Of a stretch of DNA of 64,000 nucleotides, positions 8,836 through 17,888 are shown in pieces. Position 1 is the first letter of the stretch, and every line of letters starts with the position of its first letter. The position numbers and the translations under genes were made by a program. The DNA is from Halomonas sp. THAF5a (GTDB taxonomy: Bacteria > Pseudomonadota > Gammaproteobacteria > Pseudomonadales > Halomonadaceae): positions 1,674,001 through 1,738,000 of the forward strand of contig NZ_CP045417.1 in NCBI RefSeq assembly GCF_009363755.1, given 5' to 3'. The notes below the pieces were generated by a model, which was not told where the DNA came from, did no database searches, and saw nothing but the letters and a program-made list of their open reading frames with translations.

Positions 8836-10104
8836 ATGCGCTTCTCGCGCCCCTCGGCCGGGCGTGTCAGCAGCGTCGGGGTTTTCCTGCTGACGGCCCT
8901 GCCGCTGGTGCTCCCTTGGGGCTGTTGGCTCAGCGTCGGCTGGCTGGCGGCGGCCGGGCTGGTGGGACTGGGGCATCGGCGCTGTCGTCTCGAGCAGCTG
9001 ACCCGGGCGGATCGCCTGCTGGCCTCTGCGCTCCTGTTGCTAGGGCTGGCCCAGCTCATCTCCTTGCTGATTGCATTCGACGCCGCCCGCGGCCTCCCCC
9101 CGGTGCTGGCGGTCTCCCTCGCCTTGCCGGCGCTGCTGCAGCTGCGCACAGCTCCTCCGTCGCCCGCCTCATGGTGGGGTGGCTTGGCGGTCGGTGGGCT
9201 GCTAACCGGGGCCTCGGCGCTGTGGCAGGTGCTGGTGGAAGGGCAGTCCCGTGCGCATGGCGTGGGACTCGATTCGATCCTCTATGGCAATCTCAGCCTG
9301 CTCACGGCTTTGCTATGCGTGGCCGGCCTGAGCGGGGCGCTGTGTCGGCACGACCGGATGTGGTGTGGGCTGCTGGTGCTGGGCGCCTGTGGCGGACTGG
9401 TCGCCTCGGGTTTCGCCGGTGCCCGCGGTGGCTGGGTCGCGCTGCCGCTGATGATGTGGGTCTTGCTGCGAGGCTGGCGACAGGGGCAGGGGCTTGCCCT
9501 ACGCCCCCCGGCCTGGCGATGGCTGCTGTGCCTGCTGCTGGTCGTGCCGCTGGCGCTCTACCTGATACCGGAGACCCGGGTGAAGGGGCGGCTCGACGAG
9601 GCGGTGGCCGAGTTCCAGGCGCATGTCGCGCATCCCGAGAGACCGAGCTCGGTCAGCAGCCGCATCGCCCTGTGGCAGGGTGCCGGGCAATTGATCTGCG
9701 ACAAGCCGGTGCTGGGGCATGGCCAGGCCGGTTTCCAGGACGGCATGGCCAGACTGATCACGAGGCCAGATTCTCGCTTCGGGACGCATCTACGGGAATT
9801 CTGGCATCCGCATCAGGACCTGTTGGATGCCTGGGTGCGGCGCGGCCTGCTTGGGCTCGTCGCCCTGCTGGCCCTCTACCTGCTGCCCTGGTGGCACTTC
9901 CGGGGCGGGCGTCGGAAAGATGCCTCAGGACATGCCGCCATGGCCATGTCCGGCGTGCTGGTGCCAGTGGCCTACCTGGGCTTCGGACTGAGCTATGGCT
10001 TTTTTGCCTATCCGGCCGGCGTCCTGATGTTCCTGGGATGGCTGATGGTGCCCTGGGTGCTGGTGGAGTCTCCCTCGCCGCATTCGTCCTCCCCGTCTGG
10101 CTGA
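8836..10104 (+). CDS. O-antigen ligase/polymerase-family membrane protein
   Basis: 422 aa with about ten to twelve hydrophobic segments. The long central periplasmic stretch (about 250-330) carries the Wzy_C/WaaL-type features: SSRIALWQGAGQLICDKPVL, GHGQAGFQDG and a FWHPHQDLLDAWVRRGLLGL motif, where a His-containing loop is typical of O-antigen ligases. It acts in the inner membrane on undecaprenyl-PP-linked glycans, either as ligase or polymerase. A second polymerase-like protein is encoded at 14024-15190, so the two may divide polymerase and ligase roles. It lies 31 bp after ugd and is probably co-transcribed with it. Confidence 0.75.
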   Translation: MRFSRPSAGRVSSVGVFLLTALPLVLPWGCWLSVGWLAAAGLVGLGHRRCRLEQLTRADRLLASALLLLGLAQLISLLIAFDAARGLPPVLAVSLALPALLQLRTAPPSPASWWGGLAVGGLLTGASALWQVLVEGQSRAHGVGLDSILYGNLSLLTALLCVAGLSGALCRHDRMWCGLLVLGACGGLVASGFAGARGGWVALPLMMWVLLRGWRQGQGLALRPPAWRWLLCLLLVVPLALYLIPETRVKGRLDEAVAEFQAHVAHPERPSSVSSRIALWQGAGQLICDKPVLGHGQAGFQDGMARLITRPDSRFGTHLREFWHPHQDLLDAWVRRGLLGLVALLALYLLPWWHFRGGRRKDASGHAAMAMSGVLVPVAYLGFGLSYGFFAYPAGVLMFLGWLMVPWVLVESPSPHSSSPSG

Positions 10105-10375
10105 GCAGACCCACCATCGTCGCGCTACCCACCGACGGCTCTTTCTGCATGCCGCTGGCAAGGTCTCATCTCCCGTCTGGCTGTCCTCCTGATTCTTTGG
10201 CATGGGCCTTCCCTGATACTTGATCAGCACCGTAACTGAGCGATGAAGGCGGTCTCGGTCATTCCTCACCTGTTGATCACTCTCCGCCATTCTTGAGCTT
10301 CAAGGCCGTCCCTGATCACCCGCGGTGGTTCAGGAAAACCGCAATGTGGCAGGTCTGTGAATTTGTAAGCTGAAG

Positions 10376-10403
10376 TTGTCTTTCTGAAAACACAAAGTAT
10401 CAA
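10376..10403 (+). promoter_or_regulatory. Possible sigma-70 promoter for the wza operon
   Basis: TTGTCT (10376-10381), a 16-bp spacer, then TATCAA (10398-10403), within the most AT-rich part of the 10105-10558 intergenic region. It would give a leader of roughly 150 nt containing the ops element before wza. Hexamers are imperfect, so this is a plausible rather than secure call. Nothing else recognisable lies between 10105 and 10370. Confidence 0.3.
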
Positions 10404-10521
10404 TTTGTATCCCGAAGTCTGGTGAGCAGAACGACGGGACGCGAAACCCGCCAGCGGCGGGTGGTGGTGACCTTGTGTCGGCGGAAAGGGGCTTCGGGGC
10501 GATGCCAGACGACATCCTCGG

Positions 10522-10533
10522 GGCGGTAGCGTG
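10522..10533 (+). promoter_or_regulatory. RfaH ops element (JUMPstart core)
   Basis: GGCGGTAGCGTG matches the ops consensus of JUMPstart leaders and lies 25 nt upstream of the wza ATG. In enterobacteria ops pauses RNA polymerase and recruits RfaH, which then suppresses Rho termination across long capsule, LPS and secretion operons. Its place in front of the longest co-oriented stretch of this locus is what that mechanism predicts. It also argues that wza starts at 10559 and not at the in-frame upstream ATG 10475, which would put ops inside the gene. Confidence 0.75.
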
Positions 10534-10558
10534 GCCGAACATAACGGGGGATGTCGTG

Positions 10559-11731
10559 ATGATCATGCAAGCGGTATACGCGGGTGACCAGTTCAGCACG
10601 GGGGCAGGAAAGCAGTTTCGCTGGCGGCTTCGGGTGAGGGGGATGGTCACGCTGGCAGTTCTGCTGCTGCTCGGCGGTTGTGCCATCGCCCCCGGGGGAC
10701 ATATCGACGAGGACGAGATCGGTGAGTCGATCGACGCGCGGGTCGACCTGGAACCGATCACGCCACAGCTGGTGGCGGCCATGGCCCCGGTTAGGGAGTC
10801 GCTGTCGCGACCGGCCTCGAGCGAGCTGCGCCGGGCGGTCGAGTCCTACGAATATCGCCTGGGGCCGGGCGATGTGCTGAGCATCATCGTCTATGACCAT
10901 CCCGAGCTGACCATTCCCGCGGGTGCCGAGCGTGAGGCCGCGGAGACGGGCAATCGTATCCGCCCCGACGGGACCATGTTCTATCCATACGTGGGCCGGG
11001 TAAAGGTGGCCGGCATGACGCTGGAACAGGTACGTCGTCTAATCACTCGGCGACTCTCCACGGTGATTACCGACCCTCAGGTCGAGGTGGGCGTGGCGGC
11101 CTTCCGCTCCCAGAAGGTCTATGTCAGCGGGGCGGTCGAGACTCCGGGGACCCTGCCGATCACCATCGTGCCGATGACCATTCTGGATGCCATCAGCGAA
11201 GTGGGCGGGGCCAACCCGAATGCCGACTGGCACAACATCCTGCTGGTGCGTGATGGACGCGAGCAGCGCCTGTCGCTCTACAGCCTGCTGCGCCAGGGCG
11301 ACCTGAGCCAGAACCAGCTGCTGCGTGATGGCGACATGCTGCACGTGCCGACCTCCGAGAACCAGAACGTGGTGGTGCTGGGACAGGTCCGTCGTCCCGG
11401 GGCGATCGCCCTGGGCAATGAGCGCATCACCCTGACCGATGCGCTGGCCCGTGCCGGAGGCGTCAACGAACTGCGCGCCGAGCCTTCCGGCATCTTCGTG
11501 GTGCGGGGCCATGCGATGGAGAGCGAAAAGCTGGCGACCGTCTACCAGCTCGATATCAGCGATGCGACCCGGCTGATGCTGGGCACCCGTTTCCCGCTTG
11601 AGCCCCAGGACGTGGTCTATGTGACCTCGGCGCCGCTGGCTCGCTGGAACAGCGTGATCAGCCTGCTGCTGCCGACCCTCACCTTCCCCGGCGATATCGC
11701 CAGCTCGGCCGACGAGGTCGGTCAGCTCTAG
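10559..11731 (+). CDS. wza: Outer-membrane polysaccharide export lipoprotein Wza
   Basis: 390 aa from ATG 10559, which has GGGGG 8 nt upstream and lies just after ops. Lipoprotein signal peptide: basic KQFRWRLRVRG, hydrophobic VTLAVLLLLGGC, lipidated Cys41. Then comes the PES domain (YRLGPGDVLSIIVYDHPELT; RIRPDGTMFYPYVGRVKVAG) and two SLBB domains (KVYVSGAVETPGTLPIT; VVVLGQVRRPGAIAL). It forms the octameric outer-membrane channel for group-1-type capsule or colanic-acid-like polymers, working with Wzc. No wzb phosphatase lies between wza and wzc, unlike the usual wza-wzb-wzc order. Confidence 0.92.
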   Translation: MIMQAVYAGDQFSTGAGKQFRWRLRVRGMVTLAVLLLLGGCAIAPGGHIDEDEIGESIDARVDLEPITPQLVAAMAPVRESLSRPASSELRRAVESYEYRLGPGDVLSIIVYDHPELTIPAGAEREAAETGNRIRPDGTMFYPYVGRVKVAGMTLEQVRRLITRRLSTVITDPQVEVGVAAFRSQKVYVSGAVETPGTLPITIVPMTILDAISEVGGANPNADWHNILLVRDGREQRLSLYSLLRQGDLSQNQLLRDGDMLHVPTSENQNVVVLGQVRRPGAIALGNERITLTDALARAGGVNELRAEPSGIFVVRGHAMESEKLATVYQLDISDATRLMLGTRFPLEPQDVVYVTSAPLARWNSVISLLLPTLTFPGDIASSADEVGQL

Positions 11732-11752
11732 CCCCTGCACGAGGCCATCGTC

Positions 11753-14008
11753 ATGTCCGTATTCCCGAGTCATCCGGGGGCGACGCCGCCCCCTCAGGAG
11801 AGCCCCGACATCAGCCTGGGCAAGCTGGTCTCGGCCATGCTGGATCACAAGTGGATGATCCTGCTGACGGCCCTGCTGTTCTTGCTTGGCGGCTATTTCT
11901 ATGCCAGCTCGCAGCCGAGAATCTATCAGGCCGATGCGCTGATCCAGATCGAGAACCGCGGTGCCGGGCTCGGGGTATTGGACAGCCTGGCCGTGGGCAA
12001 TCAGATGGCCAATCCGACCTCTGCCGAGATGGAGATCCTGCAGTCGCGGCTGGTCATGGGCGATACCGTCGATCGTCTCGATCTGGCGATCGAGGTCGAG
12101 CCGAGACGACTGCCCTGGGTAGGTGACTTTCTGGTTCATCATGGCATGACGCGGGCATGGGTCGAACGGTTGACGCCCAGCGCCTTGCTGGAGGAGTTGC
12201 CCTGGGTCGATGCCCGGCTGGTCGATGGATTCGTCTGGCACGATGAAACCCTGGAGGTCAGCCGTTTCGAGATTCCGCCGGCCATGGTTGGCCGAGAGCA
12301 CCTGCTGAGGGTGACCGGTCCCCGAAGTGTGGAGCTGTGGCAGGGGGGGCAACGCATCCTCGCCGGCGACATCGGCGATACCCTGCAGGATGACAGCGGC
12401 TACCGGCTGTTCATCGGGCGACTGGAGGCCCACCCCGGGGCGGAATTCACGGTTCGGCGCGTCTCCCGGCTGAGCGCCATCGGCAAGCTGCAGCAGCGTT
12501 TCACCATCGTGCCTCGGGGCAATGGCTCGGGGGTCTTCCAGCTGACCCTGAATGGCCCGGACCAGCAGCGCATCGACCGTATCCTGGCCACCATCACCGG
12601 TGTCTTCCTGACGCAGAACGTCCAGCGCCAGTCAGAAGAGGCGGAGAAGCAGCTGGCCTTCCTGGACGCCCAGATTCCTCAGGTCAACGAGCAGCTCACC
12701 GCCGCGGAGAACCGGCTCAACACCTATCGGGCGGAGCGGGACTCCGTGGACCTCAACTTCGAGACCCGCAACCTGCTCAACAGCCTGGTCGAGGTGGAGA
12801 ACCAGTTGACCGCGCTGTCCCTGACGGAGTCGGACCTGGCGGAGCGGTTTCGTCCCGGGCATCCCAACTACCAGGCACTGCTGCGCCAGCGGGCTCAGTT
12901 GATGCAGGAGAAAGCGCGTCTCGAGGCGCAGGTGAACCTGCTGCCGGAGACCCAGCAGGAAGTGCTGCGAATGACCCGCGACACCGAGGTGAATCAGCAG
13001 ATCTACGTGCAGCTGCTCAACCAGCGTCAGGAGATGCGACTGCTCAAGGCCGGTACGGTGGGCAATGTGCGTATCCTCGACGAGGCGGTCCTGCTCCGGG
13101 GCACCATTGCCCCGAAGGTGGCCCTGGTCTCCATTGCCAGCGCCCTGTTCGGAGCCCTGCTGGCCATGGTGGTCGTCGTATTGAAGTTGGTCTTGAGCCG
13201 TGCGGTGGAGTCACCCGATCAGTTGGAGGAGCTGGGGCTGCCGGTCTATGCGGTGGTACCGGCCTCCGACCAGCAGACGCGCCTGGCACGACGCATCCGT
13301 TCCCGTCAGGCCAGCCAGGGGCAGAACGTCTTTCGGGGCCTGCTGGCCGATCGCGATCCCAACGAGGTGGCGGTCGAGTCGCTGCGTGCCCTGCGCACCA
13401 GTCTCTACTTCGCCATGCTCGAGTCGGGCGACAACCGCCTGATGATTGCCGGCGCCAGTCCCGAGGTCGGCAAGAGCTTCGTCTCGGCGAACCTGGCAGC
13501 GGTATGTGCCCAGGCGGGGCAGCGGGTGCTGCTGGTGGATGCGGACATGCGCCGTGGCCACCTGCATCACGCCTTCCACGAGCGCGGGGACAACGGTCTC
13601 TCGGACCTCCTGGCCCAGCGCATCGGCATCGAGGATGCCATTCGCTCCACCGCGATCGAGGGCCTTGACTATATCGCCCGAGGCAGCGTGCCCCCCAATC
13701 CCTCTGAACTGCTCATGCAGCGGGGATTCCATGACTTCCTCGAGGCGATGAGCCGTCGCTACGAGCTGGTGGTACTGGACACACCGCCGGTGCTGGCCGT
13801 GACCGATGCCACCGTGGCGGGCAAGCTGGCGGGCACCAGCCTGCTGGTGGTGCGCTATGGCCGGAACAGCCTTAAGGAGGTGCGTGCCGCCAAGCGTCGC
13901 CTGGAGCACGGGGGGGTCAGTCTGAAGGGCACCATCCTCAACGGCATCGAGAAGACCGCCACGGGCCGCTACGGCTATGGCGACAGCTACCTCTATGCCT
14001 ATCGTTGA
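11753..14008 (+). CDS. wzc: Wzc-type polysaccharide co-polymerase / BY-kinase
   Basis: 751 aa. The N-terminal Wzz domain has a membrane segment near 37-55 (MILLTALLFLLGGYFYA); a long periplasmic coiled-coil region follows, then a GNVR motif (about 436-439) and a second membrane segment (about 455-480). The cytoplasmic kinase domain has Walker A GASPEVGKSF (about 565-574), Walker A' VLLVDADMRRGHL, and Walker B LVVLDTPPVL. It ends in a tyrosine cluster (RYGYGDSYLYAYR) for autophosphorylation, which controls oligomer state and chain length. Forms the trans-envelope export complex with Wza, 21 bp upstream. A cognate low-molecular-weight phosphatase is not in the window. Confidence 0.93.
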   Translation: MSVFPSHPGATPPPQESPDISLGKLVSAMLDHKWMILLTALLFLLGGYFYASSQPRIYQADALIQIENRGAGLGVLDSLAVGNQMANPTSAEMEILQSRLVMGDTVDRLDLAIEVEPRRLPWVGDFLVHHGMTRAWVERLTPSALLEELPWVDARLVDGFVWHDETLEVSRFEIPPAMVGREHLLRVTGPRSVELWQGGQRILAGDIGDTLQDDSGYRLFIGRLEAHPGAEFTVRRVSRLSAIGKLQQRFTIVPRGNGSGVFQLTLNGPDQQRIDRILATITGVFLTQNVQRQSEEAEKQLAFLDAQIPQVNEQLTAAENRLNTYRAERDSVDLNFETRNLLNSLVEVENQLTALSLTESDLAERFRPGHPNYQALLRQRAQLMQEKARLEAQVNLLPETQQEVLRMTRDTEVNQQIYVQLLNQRQEMRLLKAGTVGNVRILDEAVLLRGTIAPKVALVSIASALFGALLAMVVVVLKLVLSRAVESPDQLEELGLPVYAVVPASDQQTRLARRIRSRQASQGQNVFRGLLADRDPNEVAVESLRALRTSLYFAMLESGDNRLMIAGASPEVGKSFVSANLAAVCAQAGQRVLLVDADMRRGHLHHAFHERGDNGLSDLLAQRIGIEDAIRSTAIEGLDYIARGSVPPNPSELLMQRGFHDFLEAMSRRYELVVLDTPPVLAVTDATVAGKLAGTSLLVVRYGRNSLKEVRAAKRRLEHGGVSLKGTILNGIEKTATGRYGYGDSYLYAYR

Positions 14009-14023
14009 GGGGGAGGGCGTCGA

Positions 14024-15190
14024 ATGAATCCGCTCGGTGGGGTGTTCCTGTTCCTGGGGCTGTCACTGTCGTCGTTCTATCTGTTGCCTAGCGGCCTGCC
14101 CCAGCCGGGCGACATCCTCCTGCTGCCCTTCATCGCCATCATGCTGCTGATGTCGCTGAGAGACGACCGGGGCCTGATGCAGCACCCCTTCGTGCTGGCC
14201 TGGCTGGCCATGGTCGTCTGGGTCACCCTGGTCAGCCTGGGGTGGAGCGTGATCGACCAGGACGCGGGCTATCTGCGCTATCCGCTCTTCTTCCTCTTCA
14301 ACTTCCTGCTCGGGGCCGGACTGCTGCGCTTCCTGACCGCCGTGCCCGAGGGCATTCGGTGGGTTCGCCTGGCGGTGATGATCGCGCTGCTGGTGGCCTT
14401 CGGCGGTGTGGTGCTGGACCTGGCCCTGGGTCGGATCAGGGCCACCGGGACCTTGAACAATCCTAACCAGCTGGCCTACTTCTCGCTGTGTGCGCTGGTG
14501 ATGCTGCTGGCCAGTCACGGCTTTCGTCTGCCGCTGCGCCCGCTGCCCATGGCGGCCATGGGAGCCGCCGTGACGAACATCCTGGCGGCTTCATCGCTGG
14601 CGGCCATGGGGGGGCTCTGCCTGGTGATGCTGAGCTGGGCCCTGTTTCACCTTGGCCGGCTTCGCCATCTGCTGAGGCTGGTGCTGCTGGTGCCGCTGCT
14701 GGTGCTGGCGCTGGTGGGGTTCGATGCCTGGACCGGCGGGAGAGTGGAGCAGAACATCACTCAGCGCTTCGAGCGGGCGCCCGACAAGGTCGAGGGCATC
14801 TACGCCCACCGCAAGTATCAGCGCATGGTCGAGTTCCCGGGCTACAACCTTCTCGGGGCGGGGGAGGGCAACACGGAGCGCTTCCGGCCCTATCACGGCA
14901 ACGAGATCCACTCGTCGTTCGGCACCATGCTGTTTTCCTATGGAGTGCCGGGGCTGGCGCTGTTCCTGTCCGTCCTGCTGGCCGCGGTGTGGCGAACGCC
15001 TCCCCACGTCTGGCTGGCCCTCTCGGGACCGCTGCTCTATTCGGTCACCCACAACGGCCTGCGTACCACGCTCTTCTGGTTGGTGCTGGTGGTGCTGTGG
15101 CATAGCCAGCGTCACTTTCGCGAGCAACAGGCTGCGGCCCGTCCGGCCCCAAGCGCGAGCGTGAGTTTCCCCTGGTCGACGGAGTCCTGA
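14024..15190 (+). CDS. Wzy-like O-antigen/polysaccharide polymerase
   Basis: 388 aa integral membrane protein with about ten hydrophobic helices, beginning MNPLGGVFLFLGLSLSSFYL. A large periplasmic loop (about 240-300) contains ERAPDKVEGIYAHRKYQRM and NLLGAGEGNTERF, like the Wzy_C domain of polymerases. It probably polymerises undecaprenyl-PP-linked repeat units in the periplasm. It is located directly after wzc (15 bp) and 3 bp before the next glycosyltransferase gene, inside the same operon. A second member of the superfamily sits at 8836-10104. Confidence 0.78.
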   Translation: MNPLGGVFLFLGLSLSSFYLLPSGLPQPGDILLLPFIAIMLLMSLRDDRGLMQHPFVLAWLAMVVWVTLVSLGWSVIDQDAGYLRYPLFFLFNFLLGAGLLRFLTAVPEGIRWVRLAVMIALLVAFGGVVLDLALGRIRATGTLNNPNQLAYFSLCALVMLLASHGFRLPLRPLPMAAMGAAVTNILAASSLAAMGGLCLVMLSWALFHLGRLRHLLRLVLLVPLLVLALVGFDAWTGGRVEQNITQRFERAPDKVEGIYAHRKYQRMVEFPGYNLLGAGEGNTERFRPYHGNEIHSSFGTMLFSYGVPGLALFLSVLLAAVWRTPPHVWLALSGPLLYSVTHNGLRTTLFWLVLVVLWHSQRHFREQQAAARPAPSASVSFPWSTES

Positions 15191-15193
15191 CGA

Positions 15194-16378
15194 ATGGACA
15201 CGAAGCTCTTCGAGGAGGCGGCTGAGGGGCCGGTAGGCAAGCTCGCCACCGCAACGTCCCGGGTGGAGGTGCTGATCGTGGCGGGCAATGCGCGATCGCT
15301 GATCGCCAATCGGGGGGATCTGATTCGCGAGATGCGGGCCCGTGGGCATGCAGTGGCGGCCGCCGTGCCGAGGGCCGACTACCTGCCCGAAGTCGAGGAG
15401 TTGGGGATTCCGGTGATCCCGCTGTCCATGGCGCGCGCCTCGCTGGCGCCTTGGCAGGATCTGCGGACCCTGGCCGAGCTGTGGCGGCTGATGCAACGAC
15501 TTCGCCCTCGAGTGGTGCTCGGCTACACGGTCAAGCCGGTGGTCTACGGCAGCCTGGCCGCCCGGCTTGCCGGCGTGCCGCGGGCCTACTCGCTGATCAC
15601 CGGGCTCGGCCAGGCCTTTGGCGAGGCCCGAAACCGACGTGCCCGGCTGCTGTGCGCCCTGGTCTCGTCGCTCTATCGTGCGGGGCTGGCCGGCAATCGC
15701 GCCGTCTTCTTCCAGAATCCCGACGACCAGAACGAGTTCCTGTCGCGGCGTATCCTCACGCCGCGCTCGCGCACCGTGCGCGTCGACGGGTCGGGGGTGA
15801 ACCTTCTTGAGTATGCCCATTGTCCCTTGTCCGCGGGCCCCATGCAGTTCCTCTATGTGGGCCGGCTGCTTCGCGACAAGGGAGTGGATCAGTTCGTGGC
15901 GGCCGCCGAACGGCTCAAGCCTCTCTACCCGGAGGCACGTTTCGTGGTGGTCGGGCCTCATGATCCCGACCTGCCCCATGCCTGTGCGGCGCAGGAGGTG
16001 GCGGCCTGGAAGGCACGCGGGCATGTGGAGTTCGTCGGCGGGGTACGCGATGTCCGTCCCTGGCTCGCCTCCTGCCATGTCTTCGTCTTTCCCTCTACCT
16101 ACCGGGAAGGCATCCCGCGCTGTGTGCTGGAAGCCATGGCCACCGGGCGCGCCATCGTCACCACCGACGCGCCGGGCTGTCGCGAGACGGTCGTTCCCGG
16201 CGACAACGGGATCCTGGTGCCGCCCCGAGACGTCGAGGCCCTGGCGGGGGCGCTGCGGGCCTTCCTGGAAGCACCGGAACGGGCGGTCCATATGGGCAGG
16301 GCGTCGCGGCGACTGGCGGTCGAGCGCTTCGACGTCCGCCGCGTGAACCGGGCGATGCTGGAGGCCATGGAGCTATGA
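15194..16378 (+). CDS. Glycosyltransferase family 4, PglA-like
   Basis: 394 aa. GT4 enzyme with VEVLIVAGNARSLIANRGDL at the N-terminus, the acceptor-side VLGYTVKPVVYGSLAARLAG region (typical of PglA/WbpT/CapM-like transferases), YVGRLLRDKGVDQFVAAAER and the EX7E motif EGIPRCVLE followed by AMATGRAIVTTDAPGCRETV. Its stop overlaps the start of the phosphoglycosyltransferase gene by 4 bp (ATGA). This pairing suggests it adds the second sugar to the lipid-linked intermediate made by that enzyme. Confidence 0.83.
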   Translation: MDTKLFEEAAEGPVGKLATATSRVEVLIVAGNARSLIANRGDLIREMRARGHAVAAAVPRADYLPEVEELGIPVIPLSMARASLAPWQDLRTLAELWRLMQRLRPRVVLGYTVKPVVYGSLAARLAGVPRAYSLITGLGQAFGEARNRRARLLCALVSSLYRAGLAGNRAVFFQNPDDQNEFLSRRILTPRSRTVRVDGSGVNLLEYAHCPLSAGPMQFLYVGRLLRDKGVDQFVAAAERLKPLYPEARFVVVGPHDPDLPHACAAQEVAAWKARGHVEFVGGVRDVRPWLASCHVFVFPSTYREGIPRCVLEAMATGRAIVTTDAPGCRETVVPGDNGILVPPRDVEALAGALRAFLEAPERAVHMGRASRRLAVERFDVRRVNRAMLEAMEL

Positions 16379-17031
16379 GACCGCCCGCCGGCAAGCGTGC
16401 CCTGGACGTTACCGCCAGCCTGACCGCCCTGGTGCTGCTGGCCCCGCTGCTGGGTCTGCTGGCGCTCTGGGTGCGCCTGGACAGCCCGGGGCCGGTGCTT
16501 TTTTGCCAGACGCGGCTGGGCCGGAAGGGCGTGCCCTTCGCGCTCTACAAGTTTCGCAGCATGGTCGTGCGCGAGTCGATCGACCAGTACCGCGAGGCCG
16601 TGGTGGAGGCGGGGCGGGATCCCCGTATCACCCGGGCCGGACGTTGGTTGAGGGTCACCAGTCTCGATGAGTTGCCGCAGCTGTGGAACGTGCTGCGCGG
16701 TGAGATGAGTCTGGTAGGCCCGCGCCCGCTGCTGCCGGAGCAGCAGGCGGCGGTGCCAGTCCACCTGAACCGGCGCTTCATGGTCCTGCCGGGACTGACC
16801 GGGCTCGCCCAGGTGCGAGGGCGGCGCGGGTTGGCCTGGCCGGACCAGTTGGCCGCGGACTGCGACTATGTCGATGCCCAGAGCCTGTGGCGAGACCTCG
16901 TCATCCTGCTGGCCACGGTACGGGTGGTGTTCGCGGCGCAGGGGGTCTACGGCGGAGCGGGCAGCAACTGGCGCGCCTACCTTCCGGGGGAGGCCGCACG
17001 ACGGGATAACGAGGAGGTGCCGGACGCATGA
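16375..17031 (+). CDS. Monotopic phosphoglycosyltransferase (PglC/WcaJ C-terminal type)
   Basis: 218 aa small PGT, the length of PglC and not of the longer WbaP/WcaJ proteins. One N-terminal membrane segment ([20 protein letters not shown]), then [26 protein letters not shown], the catalytic-site [20 protein letters not shown] and GPRPLLPE. It transfers a sugar-1-phosphate from UDP-sugar to undecaprenyl phosphate and so starts repeat-unit assembly. With the PglF-type dehydratase, PglA-like GT4 and PglK-like flippase nearby, the donor may be a UDP-2-acetamido-trideoxy sugar. It overlaps its neighbours by 4 bp on both sides. Confidence 0.88.
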   Translation: MRPPAGKRALDVTASLTALVLLAPLLGLLALWVRLDSPGPVLFCQTRLGRKGVPFALYKFRSMVVRESIDQYREAVVEAGRDPRITRAGRWLRVTSLDELPQLWNVLRGEMSLVGPRPLLPEQQAAVPVHLNRRFMVLPGLTGLAQVRGRRGLAWPDQLAADCDYVDAQSLWRDLVILLATVRVVFAAQGVYGGAGSNWRAYLPGEAARRDNEEVPDA

Positions 17032-17888
17032 TGGCCTTGAAGCTGATGATGATCACCGCCTGCCCCGAGGTGGCGGTGCTGGCCGAGCAGAACGGCGTGG
17101 CGCGCATCTTCATGGATCAGGAGGTGCTGGGCAAGGCGGCGCGTCAGGGGCACCTGGACACCCACCAGGCCTGTCACAGCCTGGCGCAGATCGCGGCGGT
17201 GGCTGGACGGCTGGAGCATGCCGAGCTGATGGTGAGGATCAATCCCCTGAATGCTCACACCGCCGATGAGGTATCGGCGGCGATTGCCCACGGTGCTCAG
17301 CGGCTCATGCTGCCCATGTTCACCACTTCCAGTGAGGTCCAGCGCTTTCAGGCGCTGGTCGCGGGCCGCGTGCCGGTGACCTACCTGGCCGAGACACCGG
17401 CGGCCCTGATTCGCCTCGCACACTGGCTGCCGCTGCTGAGGCCGGGGCACGACGAGGTGCATATCGGCCTGAACGACCTGTCGCTCGGTCTCGGCGTGGG
17501 GTTTCTCTTCGAGCCTCTGGCCGGCGGCATGATCGATGGCGAGGCCCGGATGCTCAACGAGGCGGGGGTTCGCTGGGGGGTCGGCGGGATTGGTTGCCTG
17601 TCAGGGAATCTGCTCCCCGCGGACTGGATTCTGGGCGAGCACGTGCGCCTGGGATCCCACTGGGTGATCCTGAGCCGTGCCTTCCACGGCGGGGCCGAGT
17701 CCCTGGAGGAGCTGGAGCGCAGGGTGGATCTGCCGGTGGAGATTCGGGCCCTCCGCCTGGCCGAGTCGCGCTGGCGCCGCGCCGATGAGGCGCGTCTCGA
17801 AGCCAACCATCGGCGCCTCGCGGAGAAGGTCTTCGAGATGGCCGAACCGCTGCAGGCACCCATGCAGCAAGTACCGTTGCAGCTATGA
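17028..17888 (+). CDS. HpcH/HpaI aldolase/citrate lyase-family protein
   Basis: 286 aa; ATG 17028 overlaps the preceding stop (ATGA), and ATG 17031 is an equally good start. TIM-barrel family that makes or cleaves 2-oxo acids from pyruvate/PEP-type partners with a divalent metal. Family features: RINPLN (about 67-72), AHGAQRLMLPMFTTSSEVQ (about 87-105) and VHIGLNDLSLGLG (about 144-156, the DLS-x-x-LG metal region). It sits between a phosphoglycosyltransferase and a 2-hydroxyacid dehydrogenase with 4-bp overlaps at both ends, so the two enzymes are probably translated together. Substrate unknown; synthesis of an unusual acidic building block is an inference. Confidence 0.72.
   Translation: MMALKLMMITACPEVAVLAEQNGVARIFMDQEVLGKAARQGHLDTHQACHSLAQIAAVAGRLEHAELMVRINPLNAHTADEVSAAIAHGAQRLMLPMFTTSSEVQRFQALVAGRVPVTYLAETPAALIRLAHWLPLLRPGHDEVHIGLNDLSLGLGVGFLFEPLAGGMIDGEARMLNEAGVRWGVGGIGCLSGNLLPADWILGEHVRLGSHWVILSRAFHGGAESLEELERRVDLPVEIRALRLAESRWRRADEARLEANHRRLAEKVFEMAEPLQAPMQQVPLQL

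Noticed and set aside
10475-10558. Longer wza start at ATG 10475
   Set aside because: It would put the ops element inside the coding region and give a 28-residue extension before an otherwise normal lipoprotein leader; ATG 10559 has a good ribosome site.
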